In this document: one piece after another, positions 22,165 through 38,085 of the stretch
How the letters are laid out: every line of letters begins with the position of its first letter
How positions within the stretch are numbered: position 1 is the first letter of the stretch
NCBI GenBank assembly: GCA_023053685.1
Contig: JALIGW010000002.1
Location: forward strand, 244,145,177 to 244,209,176
Length of the DNA stretch: 64,000 nt
Origin: Diadophis punctatus similis
Taxonomy: Eukaryota > Chordata > Lepidosauria > Squamata > Dipsadidae
Direction: 5' to 3'
Notes under the pieces: model-generated
Seen by the model: the letters and a program-made list of their open reading frames with translations, nothing else
What the model was told of the DNA's origin: nothing
Databases searched by the model: none
Translations under genes and position numbers: made by a program

Positions 22165-22355
22165 AGTATTGTTTAAAATAATCAAAGGGGCCTTTTTCCG
22201 GAGGTGGACTGGGTGGGTCAAAACAGACAAGATGGCAGTTCAGATTGTGCCATACAAAGTGGCTCTTGGACCTCCCCTAGATCAGGAAATGGGATGCGGG
22301 GAGGAGGAAGACCGTCAGGGACTCCAGGGCCCATGGTTTCCAGCAGCTGCTAGAG

Positions 22356-24715
<2,360 letters not shown>

Positions 24716-26814
24716 TGCTAGAGGGTGGACCCATGCTTCTCAGAGGAAAGGCGGGAAACCTGTCGGAAGAGGCTACCGATGCCCCCTAGAGGAGAGATGG
24801 GGAACTATCAGTCCCAGGAGGATCCACCCTTGGTGAGGTGAGGGAGGGGGGGAGGAAAATGAGGGGAAGGGGAGGCGCTTCCTGATGGACCGCCTGCCCG
24901 GAAGCTGAGAGGAGGAACGACCACGTTGGCAGAATGTGAGTGGGCAAAGTGACGGATTTGGGGGTGGGGGACAAGGGTGCCAACTTTCAACTGCGTGAGA
25001 AACTTTGGGAGCCTCAGATTCGGGTTTCCCACAGCCCTGCCAGCATGGCTCCATTAATAAATTGGAACTTTGACGAATACTTTGCCTTGGACTCTGATTT
25101 AAGCTTGGATGCTATTTGGAGCCCTGACACCACCTCCATCTTCCCAGGGTGGAAAAAGGCAGGCAGACGCTCAACTGGTCCAGCAGTCCACCTAACGCTC
25201 TGGAGGGAACCTTGGATCCTTAGTGGGGTCTCTTTGCCCCCCACAAAATGGCAGGAAATACGAGAGAAGGGAAGAGACCCCCAGGAACTCTCTGGGCTGC
25301 AAGGAAAGTAATATCCATGCTTCTCTATCCCTCTTCCTTTGGGGAGGATCTGGGGAGGGGGGGTCACAATAAGGATACCTACACCCATACTCCTGGGCTC
25401 TCCCAGCCCTTCGACCCCAACCTGCCCTGGATACTTCAAAATTTTCTCCCCCCCCAAAAAAAATCTTCATCCCCACTAGCTTTCTTTGAATGATTTTCAA
25501 GGCTGCTTTCCTATCCTTCCAAATTGCCCCCCCCCGTAGACCCCCAAGACCATCTCAAAGGGAGGGGCCCCAGCACCCTTCACTAAAGGGAGAGTTTGGA
25601 AGAGCAACTCAGACCCCCCCCTGCAGTAGAAGCAGAGAAGGTGCGATTTTCAGTCTTGGGGGTGGGGGGTTGCATCTTCAGGGGGGTGTTCAGGGGGCTG
25701 CTTCATGCCAGGACCAGAGGGCAGTGTGGACTTCCTTTTTGGAGGCCCCATGACTCTCAAACGGAATCTCCTTTTCTCTGTGTGTCTGGAGGGGTGGACT
25801 AGATGCCCCCTTAAGGTCTTTTAAGGCTCCCTTGAGTCCAGGCTGGATCTGCCGAGATTTAGAAAGGGCAAAGTGGAGCCAGGGGTCTCTATGGAGAGCC
25901 TGCATCTTCCAGGTCATGATTGTCCCTAAGATGCTTTTCCAAAAGGCATCTGGACTTTCTTGGGTTTTTTCCCTTGAAAATGTTTCCCTTCTCATCCCAG
26001 AAGCTTCCTCAGTTCTGACTGAGCGGTGGAGGATGGAAGGATGGATATTCCTCGCAGTCATTTGGTGCTGAATCAGGGTGCAAAGGGGTGTGGAGCCTCC
26101 CTGAGGCTGCTGAAAGGACCCTGTTGTAGACAGGAGGTTGGGGGGTCCTTTCCAACCCCCTCTGTTGTGGGAGGGCTGCTCATTTTGGCCAAGATGGCCG
26201 CTTTGGCCCCTCTTTCCATCCAGGGCTCCTCTCTGTCCAGAAGGTGGAGGTGGCTGTCCTCGAAAGAGCCAGCCATGTCATTTTAGATGCAGATGGACGT
26301 CTCCTCCTGATGGGTTTGTCCTCCCATTCCCCCCTCCCAGTCAGTCAGAACTGAAGAAGCTTCTTAGATGAGAAGGGAAACGTTTTCAAGGGGAAAAAAA
26401 TACCCAAGAAAGTCCAGTTTGCCTTTTGGGGGGAAAATGCACCTTTGGGAATTGAAGCCAGAGTTTTGGGGTTCCTTCCGACTAAGTATGGGGGGGGAGG
26501 AAGCCCCCAGCAGTGGGCGGTCTACAGCCTTTTTTAGAAGTTAGCCAAGGGGGAGACTAAAGTGGCTGAAAGGCTGGGGTCCCCAGAAACCCCTCCCTGC
26601 AGCCCCGTTTTTGCCTGCATTTGCTGCCCTGGTTAAATTCACAAGTTCCCCTCCGAGCAGCAGCTCCTGGAGAGATGAAACGTTCTTCCCCCCAAGAGCC
26701 CAGAGCGAAGGACCCCCAGGAGATGCCCCCCCCAGACCCCACACAGGAGAGACGCCCCTTCAGCACCAAGGACTTTGGGCTGGGCCTGTGGGAGAGACCC
26801 TCCCTCCAGACGTA

Positions 26815-27080
26815 GCCAGGAAAGCGCAAGGTCCAATGAGAATTCTCCCTTCTGCAGCGTCATCGGTGTCCGGGCAGAGTCTCCCTTGTTTTCATCTGCT
26901 GGAGGAGAGAGTTCGGGGCAGAGAGAGAAGCGGAGAAAGTGGGAGGGGGTCCGTTCAGTCTTTTTGGGGGGCCGCAGCTCAAGTGGGGGTTCATGGCAGC
27001 CGCGGTGGAGAGTGTGGACTTCCTTTTGCTCTCCCCACTGATCCGGCGTGGAGTGGGGCTGCAGTGGATGAAAATAGAGG
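26815..27080. promoter_or_regulatory. Recurrent CCAAT/CRE-like segment in IG3
   Basis: CCAAT at 26833-26837 is followed 25-30 bases later by GCAGCGTCATCGGTGTCCGG, then a G-rich stretch. The segment is well kept in IG4 (45340-45600) and IG5 (60575-60840), better than its surroundings. Promoter activity is only a guess; no exon or donor was identified with it. Confidence 0.3.
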
Positions 27081-27330
27081 AAGCGGAGCCCCACAGCTTG
27101 CGAGGACTTGGGGGTCTCTGAGAGGGCTGAACGGGGAGTCCTTGGACATCTTAAAACAAACAAACACAGACAGACAGACACGCAGAGAAATCTCCCTGGT
27201 GTGAGTGTCCCTCCCCCAATCATGTGGGGTCGCTGACACCCCCACCCCTCCCGAAAACCTCCCTCCCAGTCCAGCCGGATCCTCTCTCCAGCCCCCTCCC
27301 CCCTTCACTGGGGAATCCTCCACTCGTCTC

Positions 27331-27757
27331 TCTCGGGAAAGGCGCAGCTTCCCTTCACGGGAGAAAAACGCGAGATCCTTTCTTGAAACACGTGTCTCCC
27401 TTGCTCAGAACGTCTGGAGGGAGCGGCTCCTTCGGATTTCCCGCCCTTCGGCCCAAAATGTGAAGGAATCTCCCTCTTTCTGTCGTTCGGGATCCACCTT
27501 TTTCTGGCAAGAGAGACCAGAAGGAAGATCCCAGAATAAAATTTGGCCGTTTCTCCTCGATTTCTGCTCCTTTCTTCGGATAACTTTGTCATCTTGCCAT
27601 AATTTCAAGGACTCTCAGCAGGAAAAGAGATGAAGTCATATATGGGGCTGTGGGGGCTGCCTTTAAAAGGGGCAGAACTTCAAGTGTTCACAAGAAGCTG
27701 CCATCTTGATTCTGGAGCTGAGGTCCAATAAAGAAAACTGGGCTAGAAAGGAAGTTC
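27331..27757. other. Single-copy segment downstream of IG3
   Basis: Not duplicated elsewhere in the window as far as I can see. It contains CACGTG near 27390 and several CG dinucleotides, and an AATAAA at 27728-27733. A 142-codon open frame (27205-27633) runs through it, but nothing in it is recognisable. It may be the relic of another promoter or 3' end. Confidence 0.35.
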
Positions 27758-27935
27758 CAGGCCCTCCTTGGCCATCAAAGCCAGCTGGGTGACCTGGAGC
27801 CCCTCATTCTTTCAGCCTAGCCCACCTCACAGGGTTGTTGTGAGGCAAATAGGAGGAAGATGTGTGGGAAATCTTCACTGCCTCGAGTGATAGGTAAAAG
27901 TAATAAAGGCGGGATATAAATATATATATTTTAAA
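27758..27935 (+). mobile_element. Sauria-type SINE, 5' truncated, upstream of unit C
   Basis: Body AAAGCCAGCTGGGTGACCTG, CCCACCTCACAGGGTTGTTG, and tail CTCGAGTGATAGGTAAAAGT then AATAAAGGCGGGATATAAAT. The same element at the same distance from the promoter is found in units D (36102), E (46762) and G (60957), so it inserted before these units duplicated. Confidence 0.8.
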
Positions 27936-28540
27936 AATTCCACTGTGCAGAGGCCTAGCAGTGTTTCCAGGCCTCTTTCCCTTCTCAGCTGCTGAGCTGC
28001 CATACTTGCATTGCCTCTATGGGGAACAAGCATGAGATCTGGGCTGCTCCCCCAAACTCTCTCCTTCTTGCTCTCCTGGGGGCTCTGGGGATTTGGAAAT
28101 GACCCACCCAAAGAGTCTGAGACTCTGCAGAAAACCCACCCAGGCTCATGGACTTAAGAGACCCCCCCACCCAATTTAAATTCTCAGGATGGAGGGTCAT
28201 CATGTAACCTCTGCACCAGCGGCTCTTGCAGATCACTGTAAGACATGAAGCTATTAATTATAAGTCCCTGGGAGGAAAATTAAAGATTCATTATCCAGTT
28301 AGAAGGAAACATCAATAAAGTATTTTAGCAGGTACAACAAAAGTTAACTGTCTATATTTCTGCGATTTACTGGCATTTTGAAGGGAGTTCCTAAAGAGAA
28401 ACACATGAAACAAGGCAGCTCCTACACAAGAACCCTGGAGAAGGAGGGGCAGCCCCGCTTGCAACGTACAGAGAGGGACACTCTTCCCATGGTCAGAGGA
28501 ACGCTCGACAGGGACCCCTATCGGAGGATCCGAGGAGGTT
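27936..28540. other. Unit C upstream flank
   Basis: No gene seen. The stretch is homologous to 36346-36930 (D), 47036-47100 plus 48560-48720 (E) and 61136-61730 (G). Confidence 0.5.
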
Positions 28541-28546
28541 TCGGAG

Positions 28547-28635
28547 CACGTGGTCCTGGCTGTGAGGGGAGATTAGAGGGGAGGGGCGGAGGGGAAGGAA
28601 GCTAAGGGGCGGGGCTTCAAGGCGGGGGCGGATCC
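28547..28635 (+). promoter_or_regulatory. Unit C promoter core
   Basis: CACGTG at 28547-28552 in GGAGCACGTGGTCCTGG, and the GC-box pair GGGGCGGGGCTTCAAGGCGG at about 28606-28625. No TATA box. Same layout as unit A. Confidence 0.6.
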
Positions 28636-28639
28636 CCAG

Positions 28640-28990
28640 AGGAGAGCAGAAGCCCCACCCTCTCCGATCCCCTCCCACTGGTTGCATCTCCGCTTCTCTC
28701 CGCTTGTCCCGCTTCCTTCGGCGAGTATCGGCGCTGGATCCCTCGGGGGAGGCTCCTGGGACCCGCTCGTGTCAGGTGGGGCTGCTCTTCCTCCAGCCTG
28801 GAGATCTTCTGCCCGCCTAGAGGAAGGGAGCTGCGGATCCCGCTCTTCGGTTTGCACTGTTTTCCTCGGGGAGATCCGGCTCCCTCCCTTCCCTCCAGGG
28901 GGACAAAGGGGGGTTCCCTCCCTCGGCTGGATCTGCCGGCCCAGGCTGCAGAGGGGGGGGTGTGTTCCGGGAAGGAGGTTTGGGGAGGTT
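28640..28990 (+). other. Unit C exon 1 (probable 5' UTR)
   Basis: GC-rich and homologous to exon 1 of the other units. The A/B/G-type donor GTAAGT is not present: at the equivalent place the text is GGGGAGGTTGCT, so splicing would need a weaker or different donor. Positions 28991-29741 are intron-like with no gene seen. Confidence 0.45.
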
Positions 28991-29741
28991 GCTTTCAGAA
29001 GGTCTCTCTGTGGTCCGTCAGAGGACGAAGTCTTTGAGAATGCATATCCAGCAAGTGCAGATGGAAAAATGAGTTTTAAAACATTTGTTGAGATTAAGCT
29101 CATTGCAATGGGGGTTGGGAGGAAAAAGAAGTTCAAAATGAATTGAGCTCATCTTGAATTCTTTCTTTCTTCTCAATATAAAAGGTGAACAATGAAATCC
29201 TTTGCTTTTTTGCTGAGGGTTACTTTGCTCTGATTTTCAACGCTGGGTAGAATCAGTAAAAATCAGTATTTTCCTTGTTCTTCCCTGAAGGGGCTTTGAA
29301 GTGGCAGCCGCTTCTTGGTGGATGTTTTACAAAGCACAAATTCTAAGGAACTTTTGAGGCTGGTCTTGAAACAGAACAAGCTGATGGGCAGAAGGCTGCC
29401 TTTCATAAGTGTAAATATTTCCCAAAATGCCTATCCAAGGTAGCTCTGGGGCCCAGGATGCCTGGAATTTTTATGGCTTTGCAGCCTCCAAAAAGAGCCG
29501 GAAAGAGCAGCCATTTTCACACATGCTCTTCCCCATCTGATCTCTCTCGTCTTCCTTTGAGTTTCCCTACTCACAGCTATGCTTTTGTCCCTCTTGGGCT
29601 TCCATCTTGCCGGTTTCTTCCATTTTGGCTTACCAAGATCATCTTGAATTTTACATTCTTTCTCCAGTATTTGTATCATAAACAATTAATTCCATTTTCT
29701 CCTCCCTCTTCCAGTCATTTACAGACTATGTTCAAGCATAG

Positions 29742-29989
29742 GACACCGGTGATGATGTGGCTGTGAGCTCCAGAGAGGAGAAAGGGGCCTTCTTGGATTG
29801 GGATCCACCAACCTTTGGCTGGGATTCCGTCCTACAGATTTTGGAACTCTTGGGCCAGTTGGAGAAGCAGCTTCCTGCACAAAGGGCCAATCCATTCAGG
29901 AGAAGTCAAACCAGTCATTGGTGAGTGTCATACCTGGCCTTGAGAGAGATAACAAGTTATCCAGAGAGCGCTTAACTGCAAATTTTAAA
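29742..29989 (+). other. Unit C KRAB-A-derived exon, splice sites damaged
   Basis: Recognisable frame DTGDDVAVSSREEKGAFLDW through EKQLPAQRANPF to a stop. The polypyrimidine tract that precedes this exon in A, B, E and F is missing (an ATAG follows almost directly on an ACAGACTATG stretch), and the donor reads AAA/GTGAGC. It is probably not spliced efficiently. Positions 29990-31470 are intron without a gene; the empty site for the A/B/F solo LTR is at about 31056. Confidence 0.6.
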
Positions 29990-31557
29990 GTGAGCAAACA
30001 AAACTTGGTTAAATCTTGGTTTGGAAAATAAGCATTTTTTAATCTTTAGTGGACAAATGAGCAATGTAGAAAAATTGGCTTTTGCTCCAAAGGTGCCGGA
30101 TGAAGGTAAAATATAGTTCCATTGAGGTCTACGCATTGAGTGCTGTTGGTCAGCCGGTTGTGAATTCATCTGGTGGTGATCCTGTCTATCCCACATTTTT
30201 CTAACTTCCAAAGAAGTAGGCTGGGGTCTATTTTGTCACATGTCCAAGTCTATTGTGTCCACTGAATTTCCCTATTCCATTAATTCAGTCACTTGGTCAA
30301 AGGATGCAATAAGATTTGTCTGGCATGATCTGTTTTTGACTATCCCACCCCGTGTTGGCTTCTAGTAATAGCTTTGCTTGTTGTTGTTGTTGTTTGCTTT
30401 GGTTTGCAGATCCCTTGTTTGATTATCTTTTCTTGGATCTCCCCAGGTATTGATGTCAGGCTGTTAAGCAATTTCACGGGTCATTAAGGAGACAAAGTCC
30501 CAGGTAAGCAATCTGGGGTTGCCTTATGTGGGAGGAGGGGCCATGTGAGTCCTGGCACAGGTCATGGGCCAGTTTAGGAGGTCCTGAAGAAGCTTTGGAG
30601 ATGCTTTGGGGCACCTTGCTTGGAAACAATATGGAACATGCAGCTTTGAGAATGGCACAAGACTGCAAAGGCCACCGGTCTGGGCATTAAGGCCGCATTT
30701 CACACTGGCAGTGGGGACACTGGGCTGAAGTCCAGTCCTGGGGTCAGTGGCAGCTGGCTGAAAGTGGTGAGGGCCTCCACTTCAGGCCCAGGCCCAGCAT
30801 TGCTGTCAATCAGGGCTCTTGGCATGGCTGGACTGGGATGACTCAGGTTTCCATCAGTGGCTGCAGCTTTGCATCCTATTTCCGAACCCCCAACTCATGG
30901 TGGGGCTATTCCATTTCTCCAGGACCTCCCCCACCCCAGAGACCACCCCCCCACATCCCTTGGCTGGGCCTTCCTCCACTTAAGAACCTATCAGATCACT
31001 TAATATCCACAAACAGAAGTTTGGGATTATTCTTGTCAAGACCTGATCCCTCATCTACTCACTGCTTCACTGAATGACCTAGATTCCAGTCCCAAATATA
31101 GTCATAAGTTGGGGACTACCTCTACAGCCAGAGCTTCCTTGTCACCTTGTAATAGGACAAGAACCAAGCAGGAAAAGATAAGAGTCAATGAGCAGCAGAA
31201 GAGTTTGCCTCCTAGATGTGGGGGGACAAAAATAACTGGAGATTTCGTCTCCATGGGTGTACTGGGGACCCATGTCCCATTTTGGAGGAGGAGGAGGAGG
31301 CAAGACTGGAAGACCCTCAAACTATGTGGTCCTTCTGTCCACCATTAAACCATCTTTCCAAGCACTCTCCATGTTTCCAGTGTCTTTTTCCCCACTTGGA
31401 ACTGAACCCAGAAGGACATTTCTTCTAACACTCAAAAGAAAATACAATTCCTGTATTCTTTCTTCCAGCAGGAAAACAACTGCGACCAAAGATTTACCCG
31501 CAAGAGAACTATCAGTAGATAGTGGAAATTCGGCATAACCAGCAGGAGGCAGAAACC

Positions 31558-32970
<1,413 letters not shown>

Positions 32971-33520
32971 ACCATGTGGGAAACATTTTCACACTTTACC
33001 ATTCATCAGCAATTTCACAGAGTGACAGAAGGGAAATCCTACAATTGCTTAGTGTTGGGAGTGTGAGGATGTTTTGCTCAGAAAGCTACATTAGTAACTT
33101 ACTAGCATGATTACACAAAAGTCCTCCGAGTGTTTGGGGAGTGTACAAATAGTCCTCAAGTTATGTCCACAACTGGGAATGGGTATCCAGTCCTAAATCA
33201 AGGCACGCAGGTGTTTTTGTTAATTCTTACTAGAGCTTTGTTCATCAATGAGGAGAGCTGAATATTCAGAGAGGAGAAAAATGGGGTGAGGCTTGAAATG
33301 AAGAGGCATCTGATTGTTTATTTAGAGATCCATAAATTATAGAGGTTGTTTTTTAGTGTTGATGTTGAATCTGCTGGCTGAGGAGGAAGAGGGAAACTTT
33401 GTTTCCTATTATCTTTTTTGGAGGGGTTTATTTTTCTTTTTTTCCAGCTTGTCTTTTTCATATATTTACGCACACATATTTGTATTAAGTTTCTTTGTTT
33501 GATCTTTGTATACAATCCTA

Positions 33521-33526
33521 AATAAA
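33521..33526 (+). terminator. Polyadenylation signal, unit C
   Basis: AATAAA in CAATCCTAAATAAAATTATT, the diverged counterpart of the signal in A, B, D and F. Confidence 0.5.
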
Positions 33527-34103
33527 ATTATTGTTCAAAATAATCAAGAGGACTGTTTTCAGGACATGGGCTGGGAGTTTCAAAAAGTCAAGATGGCCGC
33601 CAGATTGTGCCTTGCTTTGCAGTCAAAGTCCTGCTGCTTTTTAGCTTTATATGTGTTGCCCTTTAAAACAGCCGCCATCTTGGTTCTTTTGACTCCATCT
33701 TCTCTAGTTCGACACTTCCAGAGTTGAAATAAAGGAGTAGATTTCTGATGAACTTTAGGAAAAATGTCCTGGAGATTTGGATAGACTCCTGCTCCTAAAG
33801 GCAGATCATTGGTGGCTACCTACATGTGCCTGACACACTCACGATTAATTGCACCACCTCTTACTTAGAACATATAGGTCACAGGAAGTGGGACTTTGAA
33901 TTATGTAATTAGTTGGTATGAATAGTTAATTGACACCAGTGCTTATTACAGACCACTCTTAAGAACTGAAGATATCTGAATTAAAAACTGCCACGGGTTA
34001 AAATAAAATATTTACTATCCAATTAAGAGGGAACACAAACAAACTCTTCTGGCAGCTGTGGATTTGAATTATGTAATCAGTTTGGTGTGAATAGTTAAGT
34101 GGT

Positions 34104-34230
34104 GCAGTGATTAGAATGCAGTAAGGCTACTTCTGCTGACAGGCTGCCTCCCAATTTGGCAGTTCCAATCTCACCAGGCTCAAGGTTGACCCATCCTTCC
34201 AAGGTCCATAAAATGAGGAAAATAGCTGGA
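34104..34230 (+). mobile_element. Decayed tRNA-derived SINE
   Basis: AGTGGTGCAGTGATTAGAAT head, CAGTTCCAATCTCACCAGGC around the B-box, then GGCTCAAGGTTGACCCATCC. The tail is missing or unrecognisable. Confidence 0.6.
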
Positions 34231-34502
34231 AACGATAACCCAGGTTCTAACACTTGCAAATCACCATCCCAAACAAGCCCTGATCCACTCGGGTAACCGG
34301 GCTCCTTGGGGTTTCCACCTCCGATTTCCCACCTTGGCACAACATACAAGGAAAGAGCATACAAGGAAAATTAACAGTTTTATAATGGATTGTCTCCCCT
34401 TCCTTAGCTGTTTCTTCCAAGTGAGCAAGGGCCCTGCCAGCCATACTCACCTTGAACAAGTTCTGGTCTTGATCATGGATTATTTTATTTATTATTTATT
34501 TA

Positions 34503-34990
34503 TAGAATAGAATAGAATAGAATTCTTTATTGGCCAAGTGTGATTGGACACACAAGGAATTTGTCTTTGGTGCATATGCTCTCAGTGTACATAAAAGAAA
34601 AGATACATTTGTCAAGAATGGTTGTCATATGGTTCAAGTAAGCAATCAGGAAACAATCAATATTAATATAAATCGTAAGGATGCAAGCAACAAGTTACAG
34701 TCATACAGTCATAAGTGGGAGGAGATGGGTGATAGGAACGATGAGAAAAACTAATAGTAATAGTAATGCAGCCTAGTGAATAGTTTGATAGTGGTGAGGG
34801 AATTATTTGTTTAGCAGAGTGATGGCGTTCTGGGAAAAAACTGTTCTTGTGTTTAGTTGTCTTGGTGTGCAGGGCTCTATAGCGACGTTTTGAGGGTAGG
34901 AGTTGAAGCAATTGATGGAGGCTCTTTCTCTTTATGGATTTAAGGCTCTTTGGGAAGAAGGTCCAGTCCTGGGATACACGGAAGGTCAAC
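34503..34990 (-). mobile_element. CR1/L3-like LINE 3' end with AATAG tail
   Basis: On the + strand it starts with a (TAGAA)n run and CTTTATTGGCCAAGTGTGAT, which is the reverse of the LINE tail at 3655-3765. The minus-strand frame has a short C-terminal piece, LLPSKRRYRALHTKTTKHKN, resembling the ORF2 end of L2/L3-like LINEs. It is 5' truncated. Confidence 0.7.
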
Positions 34991-36101
34991 TGAAATTAGG
35001 AAAAAGGGGCCGTTCTGCCATTTCATGCTGCTAATTCCTACACGCACACACAGAGACACACACAGACACACCACAGAATCGTCCATTTGCAAGCATTCAG
35101 CTCCTGCCAACAAAGGGGGTTTCTATATTTGTGGCCCTTCCTGTGGGGGTCTCTGCCATCTTCCCTTCTCAGCTCAAGTGGGAGGAGGCTGAGTTTGGGT
35201 CAGTCCCCCCTTTCAGCCAAGAGCTCATCAGGCACAGCTGGAGGGCAGACGCAGCCATGGAGCTTCACCATAGGCAGCCATGAACCTGCAACCGTTCCAA
35301 GTTACAACAGAGCCCGCCCACAAAAGGTACTTTATAACTGCGATCCATAATGGGCAGACGACCTACAAATTGAGGATCACCTGTACGTATTTATTTTTAT
35401 TTATTACCAAATTTAGCAACCACCTACCGGTATATCACCCACAGAGTGAATTATTTGCCTTGTTGGGAAAACCCATTGGATTCCATGGCCATTTCTCTTG
35501 TGAAACACAGCTAGGGGGAGGCTCACAACAATAAAACCAAAACCAAGAGAACCAAAAGAATCTGGCATCTGAAACACACGCACACAAACACACACACAGA
35601 CACTCACCTACCTCCAATCCTGCAGTCCCAGCCTTACTCTGTCCCGGATATTGAAGGCAAAACAGGCCCCTAAAGCTTTTCCAAAGGCTAAGGATGGGTT
35701 AGAAGGATCTCCCAGGAAAGGATCTTCCCCAGGGCAAGGATCTCCAACAGAAAAGTCACCCTTCCCGGCTCCCACCAGATGGCAAATCCTAAGGGTCAGG
35801 ATCAGGGTTAATTATCGGTTTTATAAGGGTTTGTCTCCCCTTCTTCAGCTGCTTGTTGAAACAGAGCAAGGACCCTGCCAGCCACGCTCCCCTCAAACAA
35901 GTTCTGGTCCTGAATGTGGATTTGGATCCTTTCATTTCTCCTCCTTGAGCAGCCAATCATTTTCATAAAAGTTCACACTCCTCAAACACGCGTGTGTGTC
36001 TACATGGACACTGGTACATGCTGTGTTCCCCAGCCGGCATGAATTCTGGGAGCTGAAGTCCCCCCACCTTAAAAGACGACCATTCCCAATCAACACCCAG
36101 G

Positions 36102-36345
36102 ACGTCCAGTACGGCCTAGTGGTTAAGGCCCTGCACTAGAAAGCCTGAGGCCATGGGTTCCAGTCCTGCCTTGGCCATGAAAGCCAGCTTGGGTAACCTT
36201 GGGCCAGTCACTCTCTCAGCCTAACCCACCTCAACAGGATTGTTGTGAGGAAAATGGGAGGTGGAAGGTGTATTGGATATGTTCAATGCCTTGAGTTATT
36301 TGTAAAAATAATGAAGTTGGATATAAATAAATAAGTTTTAAAAAT
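36102..36345 (+). mobile_element. Sauria-type SINE upstream of unit D
   Basis: Near full-length: head GGCCTAGTGGTTAAGGCCCT, body AAAGCCAGCTTGGGTAACCT, CCCACCTCAACAGGATTGTT, tail CCTTGAGTTATTTGTAAAAA then GGATATAAATAAATAAG. Orthologous in position to 27758, 46762 and 60957. Confidence 0.85.
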
Positions 36346-37010
36346 CATTTCTATTTTGCAGTGGCTTGTCAGTATTTCCAGGGTTGCTTCCCTGTTGTGT
36401 TGCCTCTGGGAACAAGGGTGAGATCTGGGCTGCTCCCCCAAACTCTCCCCTTTCCTGTCCCAGGAGCTCTGGGGATGGGCAGATGACCAACCCAAAGGGT
36501 CTGAGACTGCAGAAAGCCCATCCCATCCCCAGAGACCCCAGACCCAATTTAAACTCCCACGATGGAGGGTCATCAGGTAATCTCTGCAACAGTGGCTCTT
36601 GCAGATCAGTGTAAGACCTGATGACAGCTGGATTAAAAGGCCCTGGGAGTAAAAATAAATATTTATTATCCAATTAGGAAGGAACACCAAAAAGTAAAGG
36701 TACCCCCCAAAAAAATCCCCCCAAAAAGCTAACGAAAGATGCTTCCTTCTCCTTACTGGCCCTTTGAACGGAGCTCCTAAAGAGGAAAACCTCAAAAGGG
36801 CTTCTCTGGGCCAGGCCTCACACAAGCACAGACGCCCACACTGGAGCGGGAGGGGCCGCCTCCTTCCAGCCTGCATAGAGGGACACTCTTCCCATGGGCA
36901 GAGGAACCCTCCACACCGACGCCCACCGCAGGAACAGAGGAGCTTTCGGAGAACGGGGTCCCGGCAGGGAGGGGAGAGGGGGGGGAGAGGGGGAGGAGCT
37001 AAGGCTATTA
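36346..37010. other. Unit D upstream flank
   Basis: No gene seen; homologous to the flanks of C and G. The E-box of the other promoters is changed here (GGAGAACGGGGTCCCGG at about 36948). Confidence 0.45.
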
Positions 37011-37285
37011 AGAGGCGGGGCTGTAAGGCGGGGGCGGAGCCAGACAGGAGAGCAGAAGCCCCTCCCCCGCCTCTCCCCTCCCAAAGCCTGGATTTCCGCT
37101 TCCCTCCGCGATTCCCGCTTCTTCCTTGGAGATCCTTCTTCCTCCAAGGATCCCGCTCTTCGGCTAGCTGGATTTTCCTCGGGGAGATCCAGTTCCCTCC
37201 CAGGGGGTCAAAGGGGGCTCCGTCCCTGGGCTGGATCTGCCCCCTCCTCGCCCGGCCAACGCTCACTGGGTGGATCCGGGAAGGA
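37011..37285 (+). promoter_or_regulatory. Unit D GC-box promoter and exon 1
   Basis: GC-box pair GAGGCGGGGCTGTAAGGCGG at 37012-37031 followed by GC-rich exon 1 homologous text. The E-box is lost upstream. The donor position reads GGGGAGGTTGCT, as in C, so the exon end is uncertain. Confidence 0.5.
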
Positions 37286-37943
37286 GCTTTGGGGAGGTTG
37301 CTTTCAGAAGGTCTCTCTGTGGTCCGTCAGAGCCAAGAGGTCTCTGAGCATCCAGATCCCCCACGTGAAGCTGGAATAACGGAGTAAACGGAGCTTTAAA
37401 AGGTTTGTTGAGGTTTGTAATGTGCTCTTAACACGGACTGACCTCATTGCAATGGGGAGGGGAGAGTTTGGGGGAAAGGAAAGCTTTAAATTGGAACTGA
37501 ATTGAGTCCATGTTGACTTAACCCACAAGAGATCCTTTTTCTTTCAGCTCAATTTAAAAGGGGAACATTGTGATCCTTTGTTCTTATGCCAATGTTTACT
37601 CTGTTTCTGATCCTAAAAACTCGGTAGATTCAGGAAAAATCCGTCTTTTCCTTGTTTTGCCCTGAAGGGGTTGAGATGGGACCCTTTATGGTGGATGTTT
37701 TACAAAGGAAAAGTTTTAAGGAAGTTTTGAGGCTGGTTGTCAGCTGCCACCTGATGCTTTCCTCCGCTTCCCTACTATTCCCTGAAGGGAGAGCCATGAA
37801 CCAGGGGAGGCAGAAGGCTTTGGGGGGGGGGAGTAAGGGTCGTATCTCCTCCTCCAGAACCTACTTCAAAGTCAGCAGGCATCCATGCTGCATACCAAGC
37901 TCTGCTTCCCTGTTATGAGAATATCTGGCCTGAACCTCATTTG

Positions 37944-37949
<6 letters not shown>

Positions 37950-38025
<76 letters not shown>
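37950..38025. repeat. (GT)n microsatellite
   Basis: About 37 GT dinucleotides without interruption, giving false His-Thr and Cys-Val open frames. Confidence 0.95.
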
Positions 38026-38026
<1 letters not shown>

Positions 38027-38085
38027 GGTACGAAATTGGGGAAGGGGGAGTTGAACTTCTGAATTTCCATTATTTGCAATATACT

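Larger units (their letters stand above)
33540..36100. other. Spacer between units C and D
   Basis: No gene seen. Only the first 200 bp resemble the start of an IG block. A decayed SINE is at 34104-34230, a LINE 3' end at 34503-34990, and 34250-34480 and 35790-35945 are diverged direct copies of each other (shared text around CCTGCCAGCCA and CAAGTTCTGGTC). Confidence 0.5.
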
